Notes: generated by a model not told the origin, from the sequence alone. A stretch of 64,000 bases of DNA from Pseudofulvibacter geojedonensis (GCF_042675745.1 NZ_JBHTJM010000006.1:248001-312000); one strand, 5' to 3'. Shown: positions 8,096 to 15,822, numbered from the stretch's first letter. Numbers and translations are program-made.

Positions 8096-8737
8096 TTATT
8101 TTACTTTTTTGAACTTTTCTTTTGAACCTATTAACTTATTATTTTTAAATTTTAATTTTTTATTTGAAAAAAAATGATAAAATTCAAATTGAGGATTCTT
8201 TTCTTCTAATTCAATAGATATGTCATCATAATTAAAGTTATCCATTGATATGCTTACGTAATCGTGTGCTAAATAATAAGCACATAGGCTATCTACTTTT
8301 ATTTTAGGAAGTAAAACTTCTCCTTTAAAATCTGTTTCTTTGAAAAAAACAACACTGTCCTTTCTCTTGAGCATACACATAGCTCCTTCAAAAGCTTGCT
8401 TTTTATTATCAACAATTCTGACTTTAATTGAATCTAGCTGATTTAATTCTTTTTTTAGCAATTTAAAATTGTCCTTAAATTCATCATCATCTGGTTGATA
8501 ATCACTATTTAAAACTATATTATCTCCAAGTACAACAAATTTACCGATAGTTTTGCCATTAATTAAACCTTCCTGCCATCGATATTCAAAAACACCATTA
8601 TTAGTCAAATTTAAATTAGAACCAACTCCATAAATATCTTCTTCTAAATAATATTCACCTACTATCTTTTCTTCCAAGTTTTTTGAAGAACAACAAGCTA
8701 TAAATATTGTAATTATTAAGAAGTAGAATACTTTCAT
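8096..8737 (-). CDS. Hypothetical lipoprotein inserted between paaG and paaH
   Basis: A 213-residue protein of unknown function with a lipoprotein signal peptide (MKVFYFLIITIFIACCSS, lipobox IACC). The N-terminal half has alternating strands around GEYYLEEDIYGVGSNLNLT and a late Gly-Lys-Phe, reminiscent of lipocalin-like lipoproteins. The second half (DSVVFFKETDFKGEVLLPKI) resembles a carboxypeptidase-regulatory type beta-sandwich. The tail is very Lys-rich. Its ATG overlaps the paaG stop (TAATG), so it is coupled to the paa operon. No phenylacetate enzyme of this type is known to me; a stress or envelope role is only a guess. Confidence 0.7.
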   Translation of the reverse strand: MKVFYFLIITIFIACCSSKNLEEKIVGEYYLEEDIYGVGSNLNLTNNGVFEYRWQEGLINGKTIGKFVVLGDNIVLNSDYQPDDDEFKDNFKLLKKELNQLDSIKVRIVDNKKQAFEGAMCMLKRKDSVVFFKETDFKGEVLLPKIKVDSLCAYYLAHDYVSISMDNFNYDDISIELEEKNPQFEFYHFFSNKKLKFKNNKLIGSKEKFKKVK

Positions 8738-9516
8738 TATTTTCCAATAAAGTTTGGTTTTCTTTTTTCTACAAAGGCATTAACTCCTTCTGAATAATCG
8801 TGAGATTGAGCAGATTCTATTTGGTATTTAGACTCTAAAGCTAACTGCTCTTCTAAGTTATTGGTTAGCGATTGATTTAAAACACGCTTAGTTAATCCTA
8901 ACGCTTTAGTAGGCATCTTAGCCATTTTAACCGCTAACTTTTCTATGTAAGCATCAAATTCTTCAGCTGCCACAGACTTATAAATCATTCCCATTTGCTC
9001 CGCTTCAGCAGCCATTACTTTATCTCCAGTCATCATTAAAGCAGCTGCTTTCTGGAAACCAATTAGTCTTGGTAAAAAGAAAGTTCCAGCACTATCTGGT
9101 ATCAAACCTATTTTACTAAAAGCCTGAATAAAACTAGCATTTTCGTTAGCAATAACAATATCACAAGCCAAAGCTATATTAGCTCCTGCTCCTGCAGCTA
9201 CTCCATTTACTGCCGCTATAATTGGTTTTTCTATTGCTCTAATTCTTTCAATAATTGGATTGTAATGCTCTTCTAAAATAGCTTTAAAACCTGGGTTTAA
9301 TTCTGGAGTTGTAACTTCTTTTAAATCTTGACCAGCACAAAATGCTTTACCATTTCCTGTTAAAACTATTGCTCTAACTTCATCATTAGTATTACAATCA
9401 TCTAACTTCCCTTGTAAATTCAAAGCCATTTCTCTGTTAAAGCTATTGAATACTTCTGGTCTATTTAGCGCTATAAACGCAACGTTGTTTTCAATCTTAA
9501 TTTCTATTGAACTCAT
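8737..9516 (-). CDS. paaG: 1,2-epoxyphenylacetyl-CoA isomerase PaaG (enoyl-CoA hydratase/isomerase family)
   Basis: Crotonase-fold protein (259 aa from the ATG at 9516). It isomerises ring-1,2-epoxyphenylacetyl-CoA to oxepin-CoA and can shift double bonds later in the pathway. Crotonase motifs are AFCAGQDLKEV, GVAAGAGANIALACDIV and IPDSAGTFFLPR; Asp141 in the last is the acid expected in PaaG. A TTG at 9534 would add six residues, but the ATG gives the usual MSSIEIK-type start. No separate PaaF hydratase is found in the cluster. Confidence 0.9.
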   Translation of the reverse strand: MSSIEIKIENNVAFIALNRPEVFNSFNREMALNLQGKLDDCNTNDEVRAIVLTGNGKAFCAGQDLKEVTTPELNPGFKAILEEHYNPIIERIRAIEKPIIAAVNGVAAGAGANIALACDIVIANENASFIQAFSKIGLIPDSAGTFFLPRLIGFQKAAALMMTGDKVMAAEAEQMGMIYKSVAAEEFDAYIEKLAVKMAKMPTKALGLTKRVLNQSLTNNLEEQLALESKYQIESAQSHDYSEGVNAFVEKRKPNFIGK

Positions 9517-9533
9517 ATATCTTATAAATACCA

Positions 9534-9553
9534 ATTCCCGCCTAAGCGGGAAT
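9534..9553. repeat. Perfect GC-rich hairpin in the paaD-paaG spacer
   Basis: Arms ATTCCCGC (9534-9541) and GCGGGAAT (9546-9553) surround a CTAA loop. It is strikingly GC-rich for this genome and lies between the paaD stop (9556) and paaG ATG (9516). There is no strong U-run after it on the minus strand, so it looks more like a dispersed palindromic element or an mRNA-processing/stabilising hairpin than a terminator. Confidence 0.75.
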
Positions 9554-9555
9554 AT

Positions 9556-10056
9556 TTATTTTAAACATTTAAAGTAGTCGAAAGGCTCCAAACAATCTTC
9601 GCACTGAAAAAATGCTTTGCAGGCTGTTGAGCCAAACTGACTTACCATTTTTGTATTGGTTGAGTTACATTGTGGGCAACTCACTATTTTTTTATTTCCT
9701 AATAAAGCTTCTTTATCTGCATCTGCTTCTAAAGGAGGAGCTATACCATATTCCCTTAAAGCAATTCTTCCTTTTTCTGTTATCCAATCTGTAGTCCAAG
9801 CTGGAGAAAGTACTAATTTCACTTCAGCATCAAAACCAGCATTTTTTAACGCAGCCTTAATATCATCTCCTATAACATCCATTGCTGGACAACCAGAATA
9901 GGTTGGAGTAATTTTTACAAAAGCTTTGCTTTCTTCTAAAATAGCTTCACGTACTACTCCCATTTCTAAAATAGATAACACTGGTATCTCAGGATCGGAT
10001 ACCGCTGCTAATATCTCTTGTAATTCTGGGGCAATATGTGGAGTTTGATCTACCAT
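9556..10056 (-). CDS. paaD: Phenylacetyl-CoA epoxidase subunit PaaD
   Basis: A 166-residue protein with an N-terminal MIP18/DUF59 domain (~10-100; SDPEIPVLSILEMGVVR and PTYSGCPAMDVI) and a C-terminal zinc-ribbon-like segment with CPQC and CEDCLEPF motifs. PaaD is a small component of the PaaABCDE ring-1,2-phenylacetyl-CoA epoxidase and is thought to help iron-sulfur or diiron-centre assembly. It overlaps paaC by seven bases. Confidence 0.93.
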   Translation of the reverse strand: MVDQTPHIAPELQEILAAVSDPEIPVLSILEMGVVREAILEESKAFVKITPTYSGCPAMDVIGDDIKAALKNAGFDAEVKLVLSPAWTTDWITEKGRIALREYGIAPPLEADADKEALLGNKKIVSCPQCNSTNTKMVSQFGSTACKAFFQCEDCLEPFDYFKCLK

Positions 10057-10802
10057 TCCATTCCAGGGTAAGTTCTTTGCATATACTGCATATCTGATAA
10101 TAAATATCCTAAATGCTCTGTATGAATACCTTGTTTACCTCCTTTTTGAAACCATTTAGATTCTGGAATTTGAATAGTAGCTTCGTTTAAAATCTCGTTT
10201 ACTTTTTTATAATAACTTTCTTTTAATTGAGTAACATCTACAGCCACTCCAGCTTTTACCATTTCTATATCAGAATCTGTTTGGTGGAATAACTCATCTG
10301 TATACGTCCAAAGTACATCTACAGCATCTTGAATTTTTTGATGGCTTTCTTCTGTTCCATCTCCTAAACGAATTACCCAGTCCGAAGAAAAACGCTCATG
10401 GTATTTTGCTTCTTTAACAGATTTTACAGCAATTGCTTGTAACGTTTCATCAGAACTTTTCTTTAACTCTTCTAAAAACAATACATGGTATACATCAAAT
10501 AAAAACTGACGAACAATTGTATAAGCAAAATCAGTATTTGGTTGCTCTACTAATAGTACATTTTTGTATTCACGTTCTCTACGTAAGAAAGCTATATCAT
10601 CTTCCGTTCTTTCATCTCCAGACACATCTGCAGCATACTGAAAATAACTTCTTACTTGTCCAAATAAATCTAATGAAATATTAGTACAAGCTATATCTGT
10701 TTCTAAACTAGGACCATGACCACATAACTCTCCCATTCTTTGACCTAAAATCAAAGAATTGTCTGCAACTCCTAATATGTAATTATATAAATCTTTATTC
10801 AT
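10050..10802 (-). CDS. paaC: Phenylacetyl-CoA epoxidase structural subunit PaaC
   Basis: Ferritin-like helical protein of 250 residues, the non-catalytic partner of PaaA in the (AC)2 heterotetramer that gives the epoxidase its stable core. Signatures are the N-terminal DNSLILGQRMGELCGHGP segment, EREYKNVLLVEQPNTDFA, and the end GYLLSDMQYMQRTYPG. It lacks the full set of carboxylate/His ligands of PaaA, as expected. It overlaps paaD by seven bases and follows paaB by 18 bases. Confidence 0.95.
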   Translation of the reverse strand: MNKDLYNYILGVADNSLILGQRMGELCGHGPSLETDIACTNISLDLFGQVRSYFQYAADVSGDERTEDDIAFLRREREYKNVLLVEQPNTDFAYTIVRQFLFDVYHVLFLEELKKSSDETLQAIAVKSVKEAKYHERFSSDWVIRLGDGTEESHQKIQDAVDVLWTYTDELFHQTDSDIEMVKAGVAVDVTQLKESYYKKVNEILNEATIQIPESKWFQKGGKQGIHTEHLGYLLSDMQYMQRTYPGMEW

Positions 10803-10820
10803 TTCTATTGCCGTTACAAA

Positions 10821-11105
10821 TTACATGTGTTTTAATTCATCCGGAAGATTGTAAAAAGTAGGATGTCTATATACTTTATCTTGAGCAGGCTCAAACATCT
10901 CTCCATTATTATCTGGATTTGATGCTGTAATATCTTTAGATTCTACTACCCAAATACTAACACCTTCCATTCTTCTTGTGTAAACATCTCTAGCATTTTG
11001 AATAGCCATTTCTGCATCTGCAGCATGTAAACTACCACAATGCCTATGCTCTAAACCATTTTTGCTTCTTACAAACACTTCCCAAAGAGGCCAATTATTA
11101 TTCAT
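10821..11105 (-). CDS. paaB: Phenylacetyl-CoA epoxidase subunit PaaB
   Basis: A 94-residue subunit that bridges the PaaAC core and is required for activity. Family features are WPLWEVFVRSKNGLEHRHCG and the central HAADAEMAIQNARDVYTRR. Length is normal. It is separated from paaA by an 85-bp spacer full of short repeats, the widest spacer in the first half of the operon. Confidence 0.95.
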   Translation of the reverse strand: MNNNWPLWEVFVRSKNGLEHRHCGSLHAADAEMAIQNARDVYTRRMEGVSIWVVESKDITASNPDNNGEMFEPAQDKVYRHPTFYNLPDELKHM

Positions 11106-11117
11106 ATTATTATTTTT

Positions 11118-11187
11118 AGTATTGAGTATTGAGTATTAAGTACTGAGCGTTTTTATCCTAACTACTCTTTACTGAATTCTCAATACT
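11118..11187. repeat. Degenerate tandem and inverted repeats in the paaA-paaB spacer
   Basis: The 7-mer AGTATTG is repeated at 11118 and 11125, with variants AGTATTA and AGTACTG directly after. An inverted copy, CTCAATACT, lies at 11179-11187 and pairs with AGTATTGAG. No ORF lies between. The arrangement of short tandem words plus inverted copies resembles that around the S23-type gene, though the words differ. It may be a relict insertion site. Confidence 0.7.
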
Positions 11188-11190
11188 GAT

Positions 11191-12171
11191 TTATGCTACT
11201 TCTTGCTTTTCTTTTTTTGCTGCATGAGCCATCGCTCCGTCACGAACCCACTTACCGCCTTCATAGGCATTAACTCTAGCTCCTATACGTTCTTTGTTAC
11301 AAGGACCATGTCCTTTTACTACTTGCCAAAACTCATCCCAGTCTATCGGACCAAAATCATAATGTCCTCTCTCTTCATTCCATTTTAAATCAGGATCTGG
11401 AACAGTTAATCCAATTAACTCTGCCTGAGGAATTGTTTGATCTATAAATTGCTGACGCAACTCATCGTTAGTTTTACGCTTCAATTTCCACTTCATAGAT
11501 TGCTCTGTATGCGTAGATTCTGCATCTGTAGGACCAAACATCATAATAGAAGGCCACCACCATCTGTTTAATGCATCTTGAGCCATTTCTTTTTGCTCTG
11601 GTGAACCTTGAGCTAATTTCATCATGATCTCAAAACCTTGACGCTGGTGAAAACTTTCTTCTTTACACACACGTACCATAGCTCTTGCATAAGGACCATA
11701 AGAAGTATTCATTAAAGGAACTTGATTAATAATAGCAGCACCATCGACTAACCAACCTATTGCTCCCATATCTGCCCAGGTAACTGTTGGATAATTGAAT
11801 ATGCTTGAATATTTAGCTTTTCCTGTATGTAATTGGTCTAATAATTCATCTCTAGAGATTCCTAAAGTTTCACAAGCACTGTATAAATACAATCCATGAC
11901 CAGCTTCATCTTGTACTTTTGCCAATAAAGCTACTTTTCTTCTTAAAGAAGGAGCTCTAGTTATCCAGTTCCCTTCAGGTAACATACCTACAATCTCTGA
12001 ATGCGCATGTTGAGAAATTTGACGTATGTGCGTCTTTCTATATTTCTCTGGCATCCAATCTTTAGGTTCTATTCTTACATCATCAGCAATTTTCTTTTCA
12101 AATGCTGCCTCTAAACTTTTTAATTCTGCTTCACTCATATCTTTTGTTTTTAAGTGATTCTTCTTATGCAT
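11191..12171 (-). CDS. paaA: Phenylacetyl-CoA epoxidase catalytic subunit PaaA
   Basis: Diiron oxygenase subunit (326 aa from the ATG at 12171) that forms ring-1,2-epoxyphenylacetyl-CoA. Long stretches match E. coli PaaA, such as QISQHAHSEIVGMLPEGNW, LLAKVQDEAGHGLYLYSA and CKEESFHQRQGFE. The Glu/His residues in SEIVG, DEAGH, VDGA and EESFH are the expected iron ligands. A TTG at 12180 and an ATG at 12138 are alternative starts; the ATG at 12171, overlapping the paaE stop by eight bases, gives translational coupling. The N-terminus is slightly longer than in E. coli. Confidence 0.96.
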   Translation of the reverse strand: MHKKNHLKTKDMSEAELKSLEAAFEKKIADDVRIEPKDWMPEKYRKTHIRQISQHAHSEIVGMLPEGNWITRAPSLRRKVALLAKVQDEAGHGLYLYSACETLGISRDELLDQLHTGKAKYSSIFNYPTVTWADMGAIGWLVDGAAIINQVPLMNTSYGPYARAMVRVCKEESFHQRQGFEIMMKLAQGSPEQKEMAQDALNRWWWPSIMMFGPTDAESTHTEQSMKWKLKRKTNDELRQQFIDQTIPQAELIGLTVPDPDLKWNEERGHYDFGPIDWDEFWQVVKGHGPCNKERIGARVNAYEGGKWVRDGAMAHAAKKEKQEVA

Positions 12172-13237
12172 CAAAATCAACCACTACTTTATCTGTAGTT
12201 GGCACCGCCTGACATGTTAACACATATCCAGCATCAATCTCATATGGCTCTAAGCCATAGTTTAATTTCATCTCTACTTCTCCTTCTACTACTTTAGCTT
12301 TACAAGTACAACAAACCCCTCCTTTACAAGCAAAAGGCAAATCTGCATCGTTTGCTAAAGCAGCATCTAAAATATTATCGTAGTCAGGCTCCATTTCAAA
12401 ATGGAACTCTTTATCTCCATCAATAATAGTAACCTCTGTATGTTCAGCTTGCTGCTCTAAAACCTCTGCTACATGTTTTTTATCTGCCTCTGAACCACCA
12501 GCATTAAATAATTCAAAATGTATTTTTTCTTTTTCTAACCCAGCTTCCATCAACTCGTCTTTTATCAAGAAAATCATTTCTTCTGGACCACAAATAAAAC
12601 ATTCGTCTACAGATTTAACATCTATTACCTTACTTGTAAGTTCTTGTAATTTTTCTGAAGTAAACCTTCCGTTTAACAAAGGAATTCCTCTTTGTTCTTT
12701 GGTTAAAAAATAAAAGACTTCAAACCTACCTAAAAACTTATTTTTAAGTCCTTCTATTTGTTCCTTAAAGATAATGCTTTTTACCTTTCTATTCAAGTAA
12801 AACAACTGAACTGTAGCCTCTGGTTCTAAAGCCAAATGTGTTTTAATTATTGATAAAATAGGAGTAATACCACTACCAGCAGCAAACACAATATAGTTTT
12901 TTGGTTTCGTAACATCTACCTCAACAAAAAACTTACCATCTGGAGCAGCTACTTCTAACACATCTCCTGCCTTTAATTTTTCGTTAGCATAGGTAGAAAA
13001 CTTACCTCCTTTTATCTTTTTAATAGCAACTTGCCATTTATTTTCTATCGGACTCGAGCATAAAGAATAAGAACGACGAACATCTTCATCGTTTATATCT
13101 TTTTTTAACGTTAGATATTGTCCTTGAGTAAATTGAAAATTACTCTGTAATGATTCAGGAACATCAAAAGTTACCGCTACAGTATCTTTTGTTTCCTTGT
13201 AAACATCTTTTACTACTAATTTGTGAAAATCAGCCAT
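12164..13237 (-). CDS. paaE: Phenylacetyl-CoA epoxidase reductase PaaE
   Basis: NAD(P)H-dependent reductase that feeds electrons to the PaaABC epoxidase (357 aa from the ATG at 13237; a TTG at 13249 is the alternative). It has an FAD-binding domain with RRSYSLCSSP, an NAD(P) domain with GSGITPILSI and a C-terminal plant-type 2Fe-2S ferredoxin domain with the C-x4-C-x2-C set in ACKGGVCCTCKAKV and a fourth Cys in VLTCQAV. It is the first gene of the operon, an order seen in other Bacteroidota but unlike the A-B-C-D-E order of E. coli. Confidence 0.94.
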   Translation of the reverse strand: MADFHKLVVKDVYKETKDTVAVTFDVPESLQSNFQFTQGQYLTLKKDINDEDVRRSYSLCSSPIENKWQVAIKKIKGGKFSTYANEKLKAGDVLEVAAPDGKFFVEVDVTKPKNYIVFAAGSGITPILSIIKTHLALEPEATVQLFYLNRKVKSIIFKEQIEGLKNKFLGRFEVFYFLTKEQRGIPLLNGRFTSEKLQELTSKVIDVKSVDECFICGPEEMIFLIKDELMEAGLEKEKIHFELFNAGGSEADKKHVAEVLEQQAEHTEVTIIDGDKEFHFEMEPDYDNILDAALANDADLPFACKGGVCCTCKAKVVEGEVEMKLNYGLEPYEIDAGYVLTCQAVPTTDKVVVDFDA

Positions 13238-13256
13238 ATATAATTTCAAATTTTAT

Positions 13257-13288
13257 CAAAGCTAACAATTGTTAGTTAGTTTTGCAAA
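13257..13288 (-). promoter_or_regulatory. Predicted paa operon promoter
   Basis: Read on the minus strand, TTTG (13288-13285) is followed after 20 bases by TAGCTTTG (13264-13257), a full match to the Bacteroidota TTTG-N19-TAnnTTTG promoter. It lies 20 bases upstream of the paaE ATG, and the spacer is occupied by the 18-bp operator. Confidence 0.75.
13262..13279 (-). promoter_or_regulatory. Predicted operator of the TetR regulator, copy 1 (paaE promoter)
   Basis: CTAACTAACAATTGTTAG on the minus strand includes a perfect 14-bp palindrome CTAACAATTGTTAG (13262-13275). The first nine bases are identical to the site upstream of the tetR gene. It lies between the -33 and -7 elements, the usual place for repression. 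Confidence 0.75.
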
Positions 13289-13306
13289 TTGTTGGTTTAA
13301 AAATCG

Positions 13307-13876
13307 TTAATTGGTAATTCCTCTTAATAACACTTTTCCAAGGTCTGATATTAAGGCTTCAGGGTCTATTTTGTCTTTTTTAGGTATCCATAAATAAAGA
13401 GAACGAAGGGTTGAAAGAATTGAAAACATCATCGTTTCAACATTAACATCAGCTATTTCTTTATCTGAAACTCCCTGTAGAAGTATTGCCTTAAAGTTTT
13501 CTTCATATTCCTTTCTAAGTAGAAAATACCTATCTAAATCTTCCTCTAAGTGCATCCAATCAGCATTTAAAGCTGCCATTCCATTTGGATTATTAGTCGT
13601 AATATTTACATGCAAAGCGATAATGGCCTGAAGTTTTTCAATTGTTGACGAATTATCTTCAACAATTAATTGCATTCCTGAAGTAAAATCCTCGGCCAAT
13701 GACATCATAATATTTGCTAGAATCTCTTGTTTAGATTTGATATGGTTATATAGACTAGCTGCTTTTATACCTAGCTCATTAGCTATATCTCTCATAGAAA
13801 CAGCACTGTAACCTTTTTCTTTAAACAAGAAACCCGCTACTCTTATGATTTCTTCTTTTCTATTTTCAGTTTTCAT
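13307..13876 (-). CDS. TetR/AcrR family regulator of the paa operon (PaaR-like)
   Basis: A 189-residue regulator with an N-terminal helix-turn-helix (RDIANELGIKAASLYNHIKSKQEIL, split around residues 29-53) and a C-terminal ligand domain with the WMHLEEDLDRYF segment seen in TetR regulators of acyl-CoA and phenylacetate pathways. It lies directly upstream of paaE on the same strand. Matching 18-bp operators in its own promoter and in the paaE promoter suggest autoregulated repression relieved by phenylacetyl-CoA, as for Thermus PaaR; the effector here is inferred. Confidence 0.85.
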   Translation of the reverse strand: MKTENRKEEIIRVAGFLFKEKGYSAVSMRDIANELGIKAASLYNHIKSKQEILANIMMSLAEDFTSGMQLIVEDNSSTIEKLQAIIALHVNITTNNPNGMAALNADWMHLEEDLDRYFLLRKEYEENFKAILLQGVSDKEIADVNVETMMFSILSTLRSLYLWIPKKDKIDPEALISDLGKVLLRGITN

Positions 13877-13888
13877 TTACAAGGGGTT

Positions 13889-13920
13889 AAAAACTAATTA
13901 ACGTTAGTTAGAGATGGCAA
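13889..13920 (-). promoter_or_regulatory. Predicted tetR promoter
   Basis: On the minus strand TTG (13920-13918) is followed after 21 bases by TAGTTTTT (13896-13889), one mismatch to TAnnTTTG. The second operator copy lies between the two boxes and touches the -7 element. Confidence 0.55.
13894..13911 (-). promoter_or_regulatory. Predicted operator of the TetR regulator, copy 2 (own promoter)
   Basis: CTAACTAACGTTAATTAG on the minus strand is an 18-bp pseudo-palindrome of half-sites CTAACTAAC and CTAATTAAC. It shares CTAACTAAC and the terminal TTAG with the paaE-promoter copy and lies 18 bases upstream of the tetR ATG. Confidence 0.72.
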
Positions 13921-13988
13921 TATATAAAAAAATAACTAAATCATTAAATAATGTTAATTTTCTGCGAGTCAATAGGAATAGAATTTAG

Positions 13989-13996
13989 TAGTTTTG
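13989..13996 (+). promoter_or_regulatory. Predicted -7 element of the aromatic amino acid hydroxylase
   Basis: TAGTTTTG is a full match to the Bacteroidota TAnnTTTG box, 28 bases upstream of the ATG at 14025. The TetR operator lies about 80 bases away, so the two divergent promoters need not share it. Confidence 0.6.
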
Positions 13997-14024
13997 CTTA
14001 GTACAGTAATTTACTAGATTAATC

Positions 14025-15770
14025 ATGAATACAAGCATCGAAAGTAACCCGCTAATAGACAGGCTACCTCCGCATTTAAAACAATTTATAAAGCCACAAA
14101 ACTACAGTGACTACTCTCCTATAAATCAAGCTGTTTGGCGTTATATAATGCGTAAAAATGTGAACTATTTAAGTAAAGTTGCTCACAACTCTTATTTAAA
14201 AGGCCTAAAAATGACTGGGATAAACATCGATACCATTCCGAGTATGTATGGAATGAATAGGATTTTAAAAGAAATTGGGTGGGCTGCAGTTGCTGTAGAT
14301 GGTTTTATACCTCCTAATGCTTTTATGGAGTTTCAAGCCTATAAAGTCTTGGTTATAGCTTCAGATATAAGACAATTAGAAAACATGGAATATACACCAG
14401 CTCCTGATATTATTCATGAAGCTGCAGGGCATGCTCCAATAATTGCCAATCCAGATTATGCAGAGTATTTAAGACGTTTTGGTGAAATAGGATCGAAGGC
14501 TATACTTTCTAGTCATGATAACGACATGTACGAAGCAGTTCGAAAACTATCTATTTTAAAAGAAGCTCCTAACTCTACTCAAGAAGAAATTATTGAGGCT
14601 GAAAAAGCAGTAGATGAACTACAAAACAAAAAAGTAATTCTCTCTGAAATGGCTCAGATAAGGAATCTTCACTGGTGGACAGTTGAATATGGTTTAATTG
14701 GGACGACTGAAGATCCTAAAATTTACGGAGCAGGATTACTATCATCTATTGGTGAAAGTGAATGGTGCATGACAGATAACGTTATAAAAAAACCTTATTC
14801 TATAAAGGCTGCTAACCAAGAATTTGACATCACCAAACCACAACCTCAGTTATTTGTTACTCCAGACTTTGCTTATCTAATGGAAGTCTTAGAAGAGTTT
14901 TCTCGTAGTATGGCTTTACGAAAAGGTGGATTTAGAGGACTACAAAAGTTAATCGACTCTAAAAAAATTGGAACTATTGAATTAAACACAGGGTTACAAA
15001 TCTCTGGTAAGTTTACTCAAATGATTACAGATGAGGATAACAATGTGGTATTCTTTAAAACAGAAGGTCCAACCGCTTTAGCAAACAGAGAAAAAGAATT
15101 AATTGGTCACGGTATTGAAGCTCACCCTCATGGTTTTAGCTCTCCAATAGGAAAACTGAAAGGTATTAGCTTAGCTATTGAAGATATGGGACCTAGAGAC
15201 TTAAAAGCTTATAATTTTTATGATGGAAAACGTATCTTTTTTGAATATGAAAGCGGAATTACAGTTGAAGGCTTAAATATAACAGGAATTAGAAATTTAA
15301 ACGGCAAGTTAATCTTAATACAATTTGAAGACTGTACTGTAAAATATAATGAAGATGTTTTATTTAAACCCGAATATGGCACATTTGATTTAGCCGTAGG
15401 ATCTGAAGTAGTGTCTGCTTATGCAGGAAGTGCTGACTTTAGATCTTTTAACAACCTTTATCATGTTTCTGAAACCAAAACAATTATTCAAGAAAAGGCT
15501 CCAGCCACAATTGAATTAGAAAAGCTTTATAAAGAAGTTAGAGATATGAGAGACAATAACTCTTTTTCTGTAGAGCACGCAAAAAGCATTCTTAGTACAA
15601 TAAATAACAACCATCCTAATGATTGGTTATTAAGTCTAGAGCTTTTAGAATTAGCTAAGCATAACAACCAAGATGAATTAACAGTAATATTGACTGAACA
15701 ATTGGTTCACAAAAAAGAAAAACAACCAAAAATTGCTCATTTAATTCAAGGAGGAATCAATTTAATATAG
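14025..15770 (+). CDS. Aromatic amino acid hydroxylase (phenylalanine 4-monooxygenase-like) with long C-terminal domain
   Basis: Pterin-dependent non-heme iron hydroxylase. The facial triad is His131 and His136 (DIIHEAAGHAP) plus Glu221 (WWTVEYGLIG). The catalytic domain covers ~1-330; it has an extra helical stretch at ~165-205 between the His pair and the Glu. Residues ~330-581 form an extra beta-rich domain (IGTIELNTGLQISGKF, GPTALANREKELIGHG). Ordinary bacterial phenylalanine hydroxylases are ~260-300 residues, so this is the long form. Divergence from the paa regulator suggests phenylalanine or tyrosine catabolism, but substrate cannot be read from sequence. No pterin recycling enzyme is nearby. 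Confidence 0.88.
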   Translation: MNTSIESNPLIDRLPPHLKQFIKPQNYSDYSPINQAVWRYIMRKNVNYLSKVAHNSYLKGLKMTGINIDTIPSMYGMNRILKEIGWAAVAVDGFIPPNAFMEFQAYKVLVIASDIRQLENMEYTPAPDIIHEAAGHAPIIANPDYAEYLRRFGEIGSKAILSSHDNDMYEAVRKLSILKEAPNSTQEEIIEAEKAVDELQNKKVILSEMAQIRNLHWWTVEYGLIGTTEDPKIYGAGLLSSIGESEWCMTDNVIKKPYSIKAANQEFDITKPQPQLFVTPDFAYLMEVLEEFSRSMALRKGGFRGLQKLIDSKKIGTIELNTGLQISGKFTQMITDEDNNVVFFKTEGPTALANREKELIGHGIEAHPHGFSSPIGKLKGISLAIEDMGPRDLKAYNFYDGKRIFFEYESGITVEGLNITGIRNLNGKLILIQFEDCTVKYNEDVLFKPEYGTFDLAVGSEVVSAYAGSADFRSFNNLYHVSETKTIIQEKAPATIELEKLYKEVRDMRDNNSFSVEHAKSILSTINNNHPNDWLLSLELLELAKHNNQDELTVILTEQLVHKKEKQPKIAHLIQGGINLI

Positions 15771-15771
15771 C

Positions 15772-15808
15772 AAAATAAAACCTCAAGTGATTCTTGAGGT
15801 TTTATTTT
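15772..15808. terminator. Bidirectional intrinsic terminator
   Basis: Arms AAAATAAAACCTCAAG (15772-15787) and CTTGAGGTTTTATTTT (15793-15808) are perfectly complementary around a five-base loop. It separates the hydroxylase from the convergent lipoprotein gene. Confidence 0.9.
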
Positions 15809-15822
15809 ATTTTCTACAAATA

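Noticed and set aside
9612..9901. Two plus-strand frames opposite paaD
   Set aside because: paaD is supported by DUF59 and zinc-ribbon motifs and by operon overlap.
12172..12180. TTG start for paaA
   Set aside because: The ATG at 12171 is nine bases lower, retains overlap with paaE and gives an N-terminus closer to the family.
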